The position numbers and the translations under genes were made by a program. Below, piece by piece: positions 8,661 through 18,476 of a DNA stretch of 64,000 bases (position 1 is the first letter of the stretch; each line of letters begins with the position of its first letter). The notes under the pieces are model-generated. The model worked only from the letters and a program-made list of their open reading frames with translations, was not told the DNA's origin and ran no database searches. The DNA is from an uncultured Lachnospiraceae bacterium (lineage in GTDB: Bacteria; Bacillota; Clostridia; Lachnospirales; Lachnospiraceae), in assembly GCA_947566645.1 (NCBI GenBank), contig CANOKL010000001.1, positions 186,001-250,000 of the forward strand, written 5' to 3'.

Positions 8661-8885
8661 TTGTATAAATGTCCAAGAATTTCATTAGGAGGAAGATTCC
8701 TTTCACAGTGTCTTTCAATGTATGAAACTAGCGGAAAGAAGTCTGACATCAGACGGAAATATGTACTGAATGAAACGGAAAATGAAAATAGTATTTCAAA
8801 TTATGAATGGATGGAAAGATGGAACAAAAATAGGGAGGCCGACTTAGAAGATTCATCAATAGACTTTTCTGCCAATTCTTTTTAA
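8661..8885 (+). CDS. Possible small hypothetical protein
   Basis: A 74-codon frame with no recognisable domain; acidic C-terminal half (ENENSISNYEWMERWNKNRE). No convincing ribosome-binding site precedes the ATG, and an AGGAGG at 8687 lies inside the frame without a usable start after it. It may be a gene remnant in the 420-bp gap between the two catabolic operons. Treat as doubtful. Confidence 0.25.
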   Translation: MYKCPRISLGGRFLSQCLSMYETSGKKSDIRRKYVLNETENENSISNYEWMERWNKNREADLEDSSIDFSANSF

Positions 8886-8929
8886 AATGGTTACATCAAC
8901 GCAAGGCGCAGGCGTTAAGATGAAAAAAC

Positions 8930-8943
8930 ATAACAGCTGTTAT
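8930..8943. promoter_or_regulatory. Palindrome upstream of garR (possible operator)
   Basis: ATAACAGCTGTTAT, a perfect 14-bp palindrome 64 bp ahead of the garR start, with a second looser inverted repeat AACGC-N9-GCGTT at 8898-8916. The PrpR-type regulator of this operon (14748-16685) is a candidate ligand. No confident -35/-10 pair was seen here. Confidence 0.4.
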
Positions 8944-9007
8944 AACGAGGTAATCATATTAAGTAATTATATTAAGAAATCATAGTCAGAATAAGGAGAG
9001 TTGAGCA

Positions 9008-9895
9008 ATGAAAATTGGATTTATCGGTCTTGGAATTATGGGAAAGCCTATGAGCAAGAATCTTATAAAAGCAGGTTATGAGCTGACGGTCTATAACAGG
9101 AGCCGGGCCAGCGTGGATGAAGTGGCGGCCCTTGGGGCAGAGGCGGCGGACAGCCCGGCGGACGTGGCGTCAAAGTGCCAGGTGATTATCACAATGCTTC
9201 CAAATTCGCCGCAGGTACGTGAGGTCTGCCTGGGGGCAAACGGTATCCTTGAGAAGGCAGAATCCGGCACGGTAGTGATCGATATGAGTTCTATTGATCC
9301 AGTAGAATCGAAGGCGATCGGCGGGGAACTGGCAAAGAAGGGAATCCATATGATGGATGCACCGGTCAGCGGCGGGGAGCCTAAGGCAATTGACGGAACC
9401 CTCTCTGTGATGGCAGGCGGCGAGAAAGAGGATTTTGACAAGTATTATGACCTGCTGATGGCTATGGCAGGGTCTGTTGTATACGTGGGCCCTCTGGGGT
9501 CCGGGAATGTGGCAAAGCTTGCCAATCAGGTAATCGTGGCAGTGAATATCGCGGCAGTTTCCGAAGCATTGACGCTTGCAGTAAAGAGTGGCGCAGATCC
9601 GGAGCTGGTATATCAGGCAATCCGCGGCGGTCTGGCAGGATCCACGGTCATGGATGCGAAAGCCCCGATGATGATGGCGCATAATTTCAAGCCAGGATTC
9701 CGTATTGAACTGCATATCAAGGATCTGAATAATGCGTTGAACGCCGCACATGCCGTCAGCGCTCCGGTACCATTTACCTCACAAGTCATGGAGATCATGC
9801 AGGCGCTTAAGGCGGATGGCAATGAGAAGGACGACCACAGTGCAATTGTAAAATATTATGAGAAGATTGCAGATACCTCTGTTGAGAAGAAATAG
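9008..9895 (+). CDS. garR: 2-hydroxy-3-oxopropionate (tartronate semialdehyde) reductase
   Basis: Beta-hydroxyacid dehydrogenase of 295 residues that reduces tartronate semialdehyde to D-glycerate with NAD(P)H. The Rossmann motif is GFIGLGIMGKPMSKNL at the N-terminus. The substrate-binding DAPVSGG motif, the catalytic Lys in NVAKLANQ and the family segment FKPGFRIELHIKDLNNAL are all present. It opens the aldarate operon containing gudD, garD and a glycerate kinase, which supports GarR over 3-hydroxyisobutyrate dehydrogenase. AAGGAGAG lies upstream of the ATG. Confidence 0.9.
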   Translation: MKIGFIGLGIMGKPMSKNLIKAGYELTVYNRSRASVDEVAALGAEAADSPADVASKCQVIITMLPNSPQVREVCLGANGILEKAESGTVVIDMSSIDPVESKAIGGELAKKGIHMMDAPVSGGEPKAIDGTLSVMAGGEKEDFDKYYDLLMAMAGSVVYVGPLGSGNVAKLANQVIVAVNIAAVSEALTLAVKSGADPELVYQAIRGGLAGSTVMDAKAPMMMAHNFKPGFRIELHIKDLNNALNAAHAVSAPVPFTSQVMEIMQALKADGNEKDDHSAIVKYYEKIADTSVEKK

Positions 9896-9960
9896 AGAAG
9901 AACGGAGTCACTATAGAGGATGAATATAGCAATAGAATTTCATAATATGAGGTGGGAAAA

Positions 9961-11361
9961 ATGAGTGAATCTACACGAATGATGTTAGGTCTGATCCTGG
10001 GTATCGTCATTATGGTAATCCTGGTATCGAAGACGAAAGTACATACATTTATCGCGCTGCTTGCGGCGTGCTGTATCGCGGGAATCATCGGCGGAATGCC
10101 CTTTGTGGATGTGGCAAAGGACGACGGAACTACGATAACCGGACTGGTAACGGCGATTCAGGATGGTTTTGGAAATACATTAAAAAGCACGGGTATCATA
10201 ATCGGGCTTGGAGTTATGATGGGCGGTATCCTGGAGAAATCCGGGGCGGCCGAACGGATGGCGTATTCTTTTATCAAAGCAGTGGGCAAGAAGAAAGAAG
10301 AGTGGGCGCTTGCGATCACGGGATGGTTTATCTCAATTCCGGTATTTGCAGATTCCGCAATCGTCATCTTTGCCCCACTGTGTAAGGCGATTTCAAAAGT
10401 TACGGGCAAATCCCTGGTTGGTCTGGCGCTTGCAATGGCAGCAGGCCTTCAGCTTACACACTGTCTGGTTCCGCCGACACCGGGACCGACGACGGCGGCT
10501 ACCATGTTGGGAGTCGATGTCGGACAGATGATCATCTTTGGAGCTCTGATCTCTGTTCCGATGCTGATCGTTGCAGTATTGTATTGTCAGTGGCTGGGGA
10601 AGAAGATCTATCAGATCCCGGCAGATGACGGAGGGTTCGAGAGAAAGGAATATAAGAAAGAATATATCAAGTCTATGGAAGAACTGGACAGCATGATCGG
10701 ACAGAAGGATCTTCCGGGGCTGTGGATGTCCATCGCTCCTATCGTAATTCCACTGGTACTGATCCTTGCCAATACGATTCTGGGAATGGCGGGAATCAAG
10801 ATTGGTTTACTGTCTTTCCTTGGAGCGCCGATCATAGCCCTTGCAATCGGTACGCTGATTGCGATCTATGGCCTTATGAAGAAGAATGATAACAAAGAAG
10901 TCCTGGAAATTATGGACGATGCGATCAAGAGCACAGGTATCATCATGCTGGTCACCGGTGCAGGCGGTTCCCTGGGGAATGTAATCAAAGTCAGCGGTAT
11001 TGGCGATGCCCTTGGAGAGGCTGTTATGGCGCTTCCGCTTCCGGCGATCCTGATCCCGTTCATCATTGCGGCGCTGATGCGTATTGCCCTTGGCTCCGCG
11101 ACTGTAGCGATCACGACGGCAGCATCGCTCTCCGCTTCCCTGATGGGCGTGATCTCAGTAAGTCCGCTTCTGATGTCCATCTCCTGCTGCGTCGGGGCGA
11201 TCTCATTCTCATACTTTAATGACAGCGGATTCTGGGTATGGAACGGAATGTTTGGCGTAACGGAGCTTAAGGATCAGATCCGGTGTAAGACAGCGATCTC
11301 TTTGATCATGGCGGGTGTTGGTATTGTAGAACTGTTGATTTTGTCAATTTTCATGCATTGA
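9961..11361 (+). CDS. GntP-family permease, probable aldarate or glycerate transporter
   Basis: Polytopic membrane protein of 466 residues with about 12 hydrophobic segments. GntP-family hallmarks are visible: SIPVFADSAIVIFAPL, the cytoplasmic-loop stretch HCLVPPTPGPTTAATMLGVD, and the C-terminal YFNDSGFWVWNGMFG. The family imports gluconate and related sugar acids by proton symport. In this operon D-glucarate, galactarate or glycerate is the likely cargo (inference). The ATG at 9961 follows AGGTGG at the right distance; an in-frame GTG at 9952 overlaps that site. Confidence 0.88.
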   Translation: MSESTRMMLGLILGIVIMVILVSKTKVHTFIALLAACCIAGIIGGMPFVDVAKDDGTTITGLVTAIQDGFGNTLKSTGIIIGLGVMMGGILEKSGAAERMAYSFIKAVGKKKEEWALAITGWFISIPVFADSAIVIFAPLCKAISKVTGKSLVGLALAMAAGLQLTHCLVPPTPGPTTAATMLGVDVGQMIIFGALISVPMLIVAVLYCQWLGKKIYQIPADDGGFERKEYKKEYIKSMEELDSMIGQKDLPGLWMSIAPIVIPLVLILANTILGMAGIKIGLLSFLGAPIIALAIGTLIAIYGLMKKNDNKEVLEIMDDAIKSTGIIMLVTGAGGSLGNVIKVSGIGDALGEAVMALPLPAILIPFIIAALMRIALGSATVAITTAASLSASLMGVISVSPLLMSISCCVGAISFSYFNDSGFWVWNGMFGVTELKDQIRCKTAISLIMAGVGIVELLILSIFMH

Positions 11362-11380
11362 TGCGTTGCGGGAGAATATT

Positions 11381-12283
11381 ATGAATACAGATTTTTTAAA
11401 AGGTGTGATCGTACCGATCATTACCCCGATTGATGAAAATGAATTAATAGATGAGAGAGCATTAAGAGAACAGGTAGATTATGTGATCGAAGGCGGCATA
11501 CTGGGTGTGCTGGCCTTCGGCAGCAATGGAGAATTCTATGTCATCGAAGAGGATGAGATGGAACGCGGGCTTAAGATCATGGTAGACGAAGCGGCAGGCA
11601 GGGTGCCGGTTTATCTGGGCATCGGAGCCATCAGCACGAAGAAGTGCGTCCGTCTTGCAAGGATGGCGAAAGCCTGCAGGGCAACGGGAATCTCCGTATT
11701 GCAGCCCATGTTCTTAAAGCCGACGGAGACAGAGCTTTTCAGGCATTTTAAGACCATCGCGGACGCGGTGCCGGATATGCCGATGCTCCTGTATAATAAC
11801 CCGGGCCGCGTGGGGTACACGATGTCAGGCAATCTGGTAGACCGGCTTGCCCATGAGGTGGAGAATATTGTGGGTATGAAGGATACCAGCGGTGATATGA
11901 CACAGACAGCCGAATTCATCCGAAGGACCAGAGACGTGAATTTCAAAGTGTTCGGCGGTAAGGATACATTATTGTATGCGTCCCTCTGCCACGGCGCCGT
12001 GGGCGGCGTATGTACGGCAGGGAATTTCATGCCGGAACTGATTACAGATATCTATAACAAATATGTTGCCGGAGATCTTGAAGGGGCGTTGGAAGCACAG
12101 TTCAAACTGAACCCGGTCCGCCTGTCCATGGACAAAGCCAGTTTCCCGGTTGCGGCGAAGGATATGGCGAGGCTGAGAGGAAGAGAAGTAGGACTTCCCT
12201 ATACACCGAACCTGGCGACGCCGGAGGGCCCCGTGCTTGATAAGATCAGGGAAGAAATGAAAAAGGCTGGACTGCTCGGCTGA
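11381..12283 (+). CDS. DapA-family lyase, probable 5-keto-4-deoxyglucarate aldolase or dehydratase
   Basis: Dihydrodipicolinate synthase/N-acetylneuraminate lyase superfamily, 300 residues. The Schiff-base Lys is K167 (IVGMKDTSGD), the catalytic Tyr is Y138 (LLYNNPGR), and the substrate loop reads GSNGEF instead of GTTGE, so it is not a lysine-pathway DapA. The cluster has glucarate and galactarate dehydratases, a tartronate-semialdehyde reductase and a glycerate kinase but no GarL-type (HpcH) aldolase. This enzyme is therefore the natural candidate for cleaving 5-keto-4-deoxyglucarate to pyruvate and tartronate semialdehyde. KdgD-like dehydration is the alternative. ATG 11381 has GGGAG 7 bp upstream. 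Confidence 0.82.
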   Translation: MNTDFLKGVIVPIITPIDENELIDERALREQVDYVIEGGILGVLAFGSNGEFYVIEEDEMERGLKIMVDEAAGRVPVYLGIGAISTKKCVRLARMAKACRATGISVLQPMFLKPTETELFRHFKTIADAVPDMPMLLYNNPGRVGYTMSGNLVDRLAHEVENIVGMKDTSGDMTQTAEFIRRTRDVNFKVFGGKDTLLYASLCHGAVGGVCTAGNFMPELITDIYNKYVAGDLEGALEAQFKLNPVRLSMDKASFPVAAKDMARLRGREVGLPYTPNLATPEGPVLDKIREEMKKAGLLG

Positions 12284-12325
12284 TATAAGGTACGATATAA
12301 AATAAGTAGGAAGGAAGACAAAGTC

Positions 12326-13651
12326 ATGAGAACAATCGTAAAGATGGAAGTATACCCTGTAGCTGGAAAAGACTGTATGGAACTGAACTTAAGCGGTGCG
12401 CATGCGCCGTATTTTACAAGAAATATTGTTATCCTCCATGCCGATAACGGCGATACGGGAGTAGGAGAGGTTCCCGGCGGCGAGAAGATCAAGAATGCAC
12501 TGGAAGAATGTATTCCGCTTGTAGAAGGAACCAATCTTGCAGAATATAAGAGTACGCTTCTGAAGGTTAAGAGATACCTGGACTCCAAAGGCGAGGAGGA
12601 TGTCCGCGGCGAGCAGACCTTCGACCTTCGCACCGGCGTCCATGTGATCACGGCGATCGAGGCGCCGTGTCTGGATCTGATGGGCAAGATGCTGGGAGTT
12701 CCGGTATGCGAGCTGCTGGGAGACGGACAGCAGAGGGATAAGGTACGGATGCTGGGGTATCTGTTCTTCGTAGGCGACCGCAGGAAGACGGATCTTCCTT
12801 ATGACGAGGAGCCGGATGCAGAATGTGAATGGTACCGGATCCGCCATGAAGAGGCGTTGACTGCAGATAAGATCGTTGCATTTGCCAGGGCGACGAAGGA
12901 GAAGTACGGCTTCCAGGATTTCAAGTTAAAGGGAGGCGTTCTTGCGGGCAATGAGGAGATGGATGTGATCCGTGCCATGAAGAAGGAGTTCCCGGATGCA
13001 AGGATCGACCTGGATCCCAACGGCGGATGGCTGTTAGAAGAAGCAGTAGAGTATGTGAAGGGCATGCAGGGAATCCTGACTTACTGTGAAGATCCCTGCG
13101 GAGCGGAAGGTGTGTATTCCGGCCGTGAGGTGATGAGCGAGTTCCGAAGGAGAACCGGGTTCCCGACAGCGACGAACATGATCGCCACGGACTGGAGACA
13201 GGTGGGACATTCCCTGGAGTCACAGGCGGTAGACATTATCCTTGCCGACCCGCATTTCTGGACCATGAGCGGCTCTGTGAGGGTAGCTCAAATGTGCCAT
13301 GACTTCGGCTATACATGGGGGTCTCACTCCAATAACCATTTTGACATCTCACTGGCAATGTTTACCCAGGTAGGGGCAGCAGTTCCGGGAGAGTATAATG
13401 CACTGGATACCCACTGGATCTGGCAGGAAGGCCTTGAGCGCCTGACCAAAGAGCCCCTGCAGATCGTGGATGGGTGCGTGGAAGTCCCAAAGAAGCCGGG
13501 GCTTGGTATCGAAGTAGATATGGAGCAGGTCAGGAAGGCGCACCAGTTGTACCTGGACAACTGCCTTGGAGGAAGGGATGACGCAGTGGGCATGCAGTAT
13601 CTTATCCCAGGATGGAAATTCAACCCCAAGAAGCCTTGTCTCGTGAGATAA
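12326..13651 (+). CDS. gudD: Glucarate dehydratase
   Basis: Enolase-superfamily enzyme of 441 residues that dehydrates D-glucarate (and L-idarate) to 5-keto-4-deoxyglucarate. The active site matches the family throughout: KxK at K200/K202 (FKLKGG), metal ligands D230, E255 and N284 ([24 protein letters not shown]), general-base His H334 with partner D308 ([16 protein letters not shown]). The gene follows the DapA-type lyase closely and precedes the hydroxyacid dehydrogenase in the same operon. Confidence 0.95.
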   Translation: MRTIVKMEVYPVAGKDCMELNLSGAHAPYFTRNIVILHADNGDTGVGEVPGGEKIKNALEECIPLVEGTNLAEYKSTLLKVKRYLDSKGEEDVRGEQTFDLRTGVHVITAIEAPCLDLMGKMLGVPVCELLGDGQQRDKVRMLGYLFFVGDRRKTDLPYDEEPDAECEWYRIRHEEALTADKIVAFARATKEKYGFQDFKLKGGVLAGNEEMDVIRAMKKEFPDARIDLDPNGGWLLEEAVEYVKGMQGILTYCEDPCGAEGVYSGREVMSEFRRRTGFPTATNMIATDWRQVGHSLESQAVDIILADPHFWTMSGSVRVAQMCHDFGYTWGSHSNNHFDISLAMFTQVGAAVPGEYNALDTHWIWQEGLERLTKEPLQIVDGCVEVPKKPGLGIEVDMEQVRKAHQLYLDNCLGGRDDAVGMQYLIPGWKFNPKKPCLVR

Positions 13652-13681
13652 CCATATGAATAGATTGAGGAGTGTCATTAG

Positions 13682-14653
13682 ATGAAGGAAGTGTTGGTAA
13701 CGATACCGGTACAGGAAGGACACCGCAGATATCTGGAAGAAATCGGTAAGGGCATGCATTTTACTTATGCATGCCGCAAAGAAGGAGCGTCTAAAGAGAT
13801 GGTCCAGAAGGCGGATTATATATTAGGGAATGTGAAGACAGAGTATCTGCCTCAGGCACAGAATCTCAAGTTCTTGCAGTTGGACAGTGCGGGAGCTAAC
13901 GAGTATGTTCAGCCAGGGATCCTTCCGGCAGGAGTTAAGCTGTGTAATGCTACGGGAGCCTATGGCGTTACAATTGCTGAGTATCTTGTGGGCGTTGTAT
14001 TTGCGTTAAAGAAAAAACTAAATCTGTACGAAAAAAACCGTATGAAACATAGTTGGCATGACGAAGGAATGGTTACGAATGTTGCAGGCAGTAAAACGTT
14101 GGTATTGGGACTGGGTGATATCGGCAGTACATTTGCCCGGAAAATGAATGCTCTGGGCAGCAAAGTGACTGGTGTGCGAAGAAATTCTGCAAAAAGGCCG
14201 GAATATCTGGGAGGGCTGTATCAGATGGATGTATTGGAGAAACTGCTGCCAGATGCGGATATTGTTGTGTGTACATTGCCGGAGACATCGGAAACGCATC
14301 ATCTGTTAGACGAGAGAAAAATCCGTCTTATGAAGCCCACGGCTGTATTGATCAATATCGGGCGTGGAAGCCTGATTCCTACACAGGATCTGCTCAGGGT
14401 ACTGGAAGACGGCGTGATCGCGGGCGCTGCAATTGATGTGGCGGAGCAAGAACCGCTGCCGGAGGATTCCAGGCTTTGGGAAGTACCGAATCTAATCATT
14501 ACTCCGCATGTGGCAGGGAATTATCATACGCAAGAAATTCTTGACAGGGCAGTGGAGATTGCAGGAGAGAATTTTCAGGCATTCCTTGAGGGAGGGAAAC
14601 TCCGAAATGAAGTGGATTTTGCTACAGGATATAGAAAAATGGCCTGTAATTAA
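13682..14653 (+). CDS. D-isomer-specific 2-hydroxyacid dehydrogenase
   Basis: NAD-dependent dehydrogenase of 323 residues. The NAD-binding fingerprint is VLGLGDIGSTFARKM. The catalytic Arg lies in NIGRGSLI, Glu in DVAEQEPLPED and His in ITPHVAGNY, all in the expected order. Family members reduce glyoxylate, hydroxypyruvate or keto acids. Within the aldarate operon hydroxypyruvate or tartronate-semialdehyde tautomers are plausible substrates, but specificity cannot be read from sequence. Confidence 0.88.
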   Translation: MKEVLVTIPVQEGHRRYLEEIGKGMHFTYACRKEGASKEMVQKADYILGNVKTEYLPQAQNLKFLQLDSAGANEYVQPGILPAGVKLCNATGAYGVTIAEYLVGVVFALKKKLNLYEKNRMKHSWHDEGMVTNVAGSKTLVLGLGDIGSTFARKMNALGSKVTGVRRNSAKRPEYLGGLYQMDVLEKLLPDADIVVCTLPETSETHHLLDERKIRLMKPTAVLINIGRGSLIPTQDLLRVLEDGVIAGAAIDVAEQEPLPEDSRLWEVPNLIITPHVAGNYHTQEILDRAVEIAGENFQAFLEGGKLRNEVDFATGYRKMACN

Positions 14654-14747
14654 AATTGCGAAGACCATGTGACTGGTGTATGGTTTATTATCTTAGAAAT
14701 TTGCAGAGTGTACGCTGCATACAGTATTGCAGCCAGGAGAATGAGAG

Positions 14748-16685
14748 ATGACACGAATTGCAGTATTGCTTCCGCACAAGGATATGGCGGAGACGGCACA
14801 AAGAGTAATTGACGAGTATCACTACCAGATTGATTATGTAAAAGTCATTGAAAGTGAGGATGCCGTGAATGAGGCAAGGCTTGCGGCAGAGCAGGGGGCG
14901 GCTATCATCATAGCCCGCGGATATCAGGCACAGATGATCAAGAACTATACGAATATACCGGTGGTGGAGATGCGTTTCCACGCCCAGGAAATCGGACTTC
15001 TGATTCAGCGGGCCAGAAGGCTGTCCCATAAGGAGCGTCCGGTCATCGGCCTGGCTGCATTTGAAAATATGCTGTGCGATCTGTCTCATATGGAGGAGTT
15101 GTTTGATGTCCGTCTTTTAATCTCATACATTGACAGGATAGAAGAGGTTCCGGATATCCTGCACAACATGAAGAGAGAAGGAGCAGACTGCGTGATCGGC
15201 GGTGATACGGTCTGTCAGGAAGCAGAGAAGATCGGCTGTTATTCGGTTAAGTTTCGTGCTACGGGGGAATCAGTCCGGGATGCCATGGAACGTGCCAGGA
15301 GTATGGCGTATGCCGTGGAGAATGAGAAACGCAGCACGGCTCAGTTCGAGGCGGTGCTGGATACCTCGTTCAACGGAATCATCAAGATTAATTCTGACGG
15401 CAGGCTCATCGCTGTCAACCGGCTGGTGGAAAACCTTCTTGGGAAAGATATGGAAGAGGTCAAGGGGGAGATGTTATATGACATTTTCCCGCAGATTGAT
15501 AAATGGGTGGTGGATGCGATCCTGTCAGGGGAGAGGGAGAATTGTTCTTCTTCTATTGAGATCCGGGGACGGAACTGGATGTTCCTGGCGGCTCCGATTC
15601 AGTTTGATGATCAGATCACAGGTGCGATCCTGTCCTTGCATGCAATTACAGAGATTGCGCGTAAGGACAGGCAGATAGCGAATCATATGCTGCTTCACGG
15701 GTATACGGCAGAGACACGCTTTTCTGATATCTATACCGCTAATGAAGACATGCGCAGGGTCTTAGAGACGGCGAAGGAGTATTCACTGTCGGACAGTCCG
15801 GTGCTGATCTATGGCGGGACAGGGACCGAATATTACAGCATTGCCGAGGCGATACACAATGGAAGCATCCGCAAGAGTGGTCCGTTTGTAAGTGTCAATA
15901 TCAGCGGCCTGAGAGAAGAAGAACAGATGTCCGTCCTTTTTGGCAGCAGGAACGGCGGGGCGGGGAAGGAACCGTGGGGGAAGGGTGCATTGGTGCGTGC
16001 AAGTCACGGAACGCTCTTGATCAAGGAGATTGAGAAGCTGACCATGCAGGCGCAATATCAGCTTACCAGAGTGATCCTGGACGGCGCGCTGAACCGTACG
16101 GACGCTTTGCCGATGGATAATGTGGACGTACGCGTGATCGGAATGACCCGGAAGAATCTGCAATACAGTGTGAATAAGGGATTGTTTCAGGAGAGTCTCT
16201 ATTATGTGCTGCATGGGCTGACGCTGGAGATTCCGCCGCTTAACAGCCGTACGGAAGATCTCAGGTACTATGTTGATCTGTATTTTAAGGAATTCTGCCG
16301 GAAATATAACAAACCGCTTGTCATCACGGAGGGTGGGTACGGGTGCCTTCTTGCGTTTCCCTGGCAGGGGAATACGCTGCAGATCAGAGCATTTATGGAA
16401 CGCCTGGTTCTTATGGCGAAAAAACGGAGCGTTGCGGAGAGCCTGATCCGGAAATTGTATGGTGAATTGTATCCTTATGTAAGCGATGCGGTGAGCGAGG
16501 ATACGATCATCGTGTATCAGAGCGAAGAAGCGGTGAAGATCAGCGAGCTTCTGAGAAAGCACCGGGGCAGCCGTAAACTGGCGGCAAAAGAGTTGGGAAT
16601 CAGTACAACAACCCTGTGGAGAAAGATGAATAAGTATGGAATAGAATCGAAGTATGGAGTACCGGGTCATGAATCAGAATCGTGA
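14748..16685 (+). CDS. PrpR/Fis-type regulator with a degenerate sigma-54 AAA+ domain
   Basis: 645 residues: PrpR-N sensor domain (about 1-190), PAS domain (about 195-305), AAA+ domain (about 320-560) and a Fis-type helix-turn-helix (SRKLAAKELGISTTTLWRKM). The architecture is that of sigma-54 enhancer-binding proteins such as PrpR, but the ATPase looks dead. Walker A reads YGGTGTEYY (355-363, no Lys), the GAFTGA loop is missing (399-408 reads GSRNGGAGKE), and Walker B is LLIKEIEKL. It is probably a ligand-sensing DNA-binding protein for aldarates that works without sigma-54 activation. It sits inside the operon it presumably controls. Confidence 0.85.
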   Translation: MTRIAVLLPHKDMAETAQRVIDEYHYQIDYVKVIESEDAVNEARLAAEQGAAIIIARGYQAQMIKNYTNIPVVEMRFHAQEIGLLIQRARRLSHKERPVIGLAAFENMLCDLSHMEELFDVRLLISYIDRIEEVPDILHNMKREGADCVIGGDTVCQEAEKIGCYSVKFRATGESVRDAMERARSMAYAVENEKRSTAQFEAVLDTSFNGIIKINSDGRLIAVNRLVENLLGKDMEEVKGEMLYDIFPQIDKWVVDAILSGERENCSSSIEIRGRNWMFLAAPIQFDDQITGAILSLHAITEIARKDRQIANHMLLHGYTAETRFSDIYTANEDMRRVLETAKEYSLSDSPVLIYGGTGTEYYSIAEAIHNGSIRKSGPFVSVNISGLREEEQMSVLFGSRNGGAGKEPWGKGALVRASHGTLLIKEIEKLTMQAQYQLTRVILDGALNRTDALPMDNVDVRVIGMTRKNLQYSVNKGLFQESLYYVLHGLTLEIPPLNSRTEDLRYYVDLYFKEFCRKYNKPLVITEGGYGCLLAFPWQGNTLQIRAFMERLVLMAKKRSVAESLIRKLYGELYPYVSDAVSEDTIIVYQSEEAVKISELLRKHRGSRKLAAKELGISTTTLWRKMNKYGIESKYGVPGHESES

Positions 16686-16746
16686 TGTGGAGTACCGGTA
16701 CTAGAAAGAAATGATAGTAAGAATAGATGAAGAAAGTGGTGGAAAG

Positions 16747-18267
16747 ATGAAGTCAAAGTACATCATCAAGATAAAAGATATTGACAACGTAGCGGTGGCA
16801 ATCCATGACCTGGAAACAGGAACAGAGGTGCTGCCGGGTTTTAAATTGCTGGATGATATCCCTCAGGCGCACAAGATCGCGCTGACGGATATCCCGGCAG
16901 ATGGTGAGGTTATCCGGTATGGTGTGGTTCTGGGATATGCGAAGACAGACATACGAAGAGGCCAGTGGATCAATGAGCATATGCTGAATCTGCCCAAGAG
17001 TCCATCTGTGGAAAACCTGGAATATGGAACAAATCTCGTACCGATGGAGGATCTGCCTCTTCCGGGGCGTACCACATGGATGGGATACCGGAATCAGACA
17101 GGACCGGCAGCGACCAGAAATCTTCTGGGCATTGTCACAACGGTTCAGTGTGCCGCCGGCGTGTTAAAGGTGGCGGTTGAACAGATTAAGAAGGAATTGC
17201 TTCCGAAGTATCCCAATGTAGACGGGGTGATTGCAGTGACACATCCTTACGGGTGCGGCGTGGCGATCAATGCACCTATGGCAAAGATTCCGATCCGGGC
17301 GATTACCAATGTGATCCGGCATCCGAATTTTGGCGGAGAGATTATGGTGGTAGGTCTTGGCTGTGAGAAATTAACTTATGACAGGGTACTTCCGGCAGAG
17401 GATATCACGCCGGAAAATGTGCTGACCCTGCAGGATTATGCCGGTCATGACGCGATGATGAATGCGATTATGGAGATGGCAGAGAAGAAGCTTGAAAAGC
17501 TGAATCAGAGGCAGAGAGAAGAACTGCCGCTTAGTGAGCTGTTAATTGGCATGCAGTGCGGAGGAAGCGATGCATTCAGCGGGATCACGGCGAATCCGAG
17601 CGCCGGGTATGCGGCGGATATGCTGGTCCGGGGCGGCGCTACAGTGATGTTCAGCGAGGTAACTGAGGTCCGGGACGGAGTGTTGATGCTGGCGGCAAGG
17701 TGTGTGGATGAGAAAGTCAGGGACCGTCTTGCCGAAGAGATGAAGTGGTATGACGATTATCTGGAATCGGGCGGCGTGGACAGGGATGCGAACCCGACGC
17801 CAGGAAATAAAAAGGGAGGGCTTGCCAATATCGTTGAGAAGGCGATGGGCTCCATTGCCAAGTCAGGTACGAGTCCTATCGTAGAGGTGTTAAGTCCGGC
17901 GGAGAAACCGACAAAGCGTGGATTGATCTATGCGGCGACTCCGGCAAGCGATATCGTATGCGGGCCAAGCCAGGTCGCCAGCGGAATCGGGCTGCAGGTA
18001 TTCATGACGGGCAGAGGAACGCCTTACGGGCTAGATATCAGCCCTGTGATTAAGGTCTGCAGCCGTAATGAGATGAAGGATCACTGGTTTGATATGATTG
18101 ATATCTCGGCCGGGAATGTGGCGACGGGAGAAGCAACGATTGCGGATGTAGGAACGGAGATTTTCAACATGATATTAGATGTGGCAAGCGGGATCAAAGA
18201 ATCATACAGTGACCAGTATGGATTCCACAATGATATGTGCATCTTCAATCCGGCTCCTATTACCTAG
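16747..18267 (+). CDS. garD: Galactarate dehydratase
   Basis: UxaA/GarD family enzyme, 506 residues, with the N-terminal SAF domain (IKIKDIDNVAVAIHDL, IPADGEVIRYG) and the C-terminal catalytic part (GYRNQTGPAATRNLLGIVTT, HPYGCGVAINAPMAKIPIRA, MQCGGSDAFSGITANP). It dehydrates galactarate to 5-keto-4-deoxyglucarate, feeding the same intermediate as gudD. ATG 16747 was preferred; GTG-less in-frame ATG 16711 lacks a good ribosome-binding site. The stop codon TAG is also the first 3 bp of a long inverted repeat. Confidence 0.93.
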   Translation: MKSKYIIKIKDIDNVAVAIHDLETGTEVLPGFKLLDDIPQAHKIALTDIPADGEVIRYGVVLGYAKTDIRRGQWINEHMLNLPKSPSVENLEYGTNLVPMEDLPLPGRTTWMGYRNQTGPAATRNLLGIVTTVQCAAGVLKVAVEQIKKELLPKYPNVDGVIAVTHPYGCGVAINAPMAKIPIRAITNVIRHPNFGGEIMVVGLGCEKLTYDRVLPAEDITPENVLTLQDYAGHDAMMNAIMEMAEKKLEKLNQRQREELPLSELLIGMQCGGSDAFSGITANPSAGYAADMLVRGGATVMFSEVTEVRDGVLMLAARCVDEKVRDRLAEEMKWYDDYLESGGVDRDANPTPGNKKGGLANIVEKAMGSIAKSGTSPIVEVLSPAEKPTKRGLIYAATPASDIVCGPSQVASGIGLQVFMTGRGTPYGLDISPVIKVCSRNEMKDHWFDMIDISAGNVATGEATIADVGTEIFNMILDVASGIKESYSDQYGFHNDMCIFNPAPIT

Positions 18268-18427
18268 TATAACCCACACGAATTAACCGTACGTTTCGTC
18301 GGCCTGCTTTCCCGATAGCACATGTGTAAAAGCCTTGATGTAGCCCGCTACACCTACGTTTTTACACATGCACTCTCGAAAAAGCATACTCACCGAAACG
18401 TATCGGTAATTCGTGTGGGTTATACTA
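18265..18427. repeat. Nested long inverted repeat (family C, copy 2)
   Basis: 163-bp structure. The outer arms (about 34 bp, 18265-18299 and 18394-18427) match except for one shifted base; both ends read TAGTATAACCCACACGAATT. Inside is the same kind of hairpin as at 1047-1130 (CATGTGTAAAA with TTTTTACACATG). The left arm includes the garD stop codon. No protein is encoded. It resembles a MITE or a composite terminator and separates garD from the glycerate kinase. Confidence 0.85.
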
Positions 18428-18476
18428 GACGCAACTTTCAAACACACTTTAAGATTGAGAAATGGAGTAGCTGGAT

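Noticed and set aside
8888..8903. Sigma-54 promoter (TGG...GC spacing) upstream of garR
   Set aside because: GG-N10-GC is present but the TTGC half is poor (ACGC), and the operon's regulator lacks the GAFTGA motif needed for sigma-54 activation.
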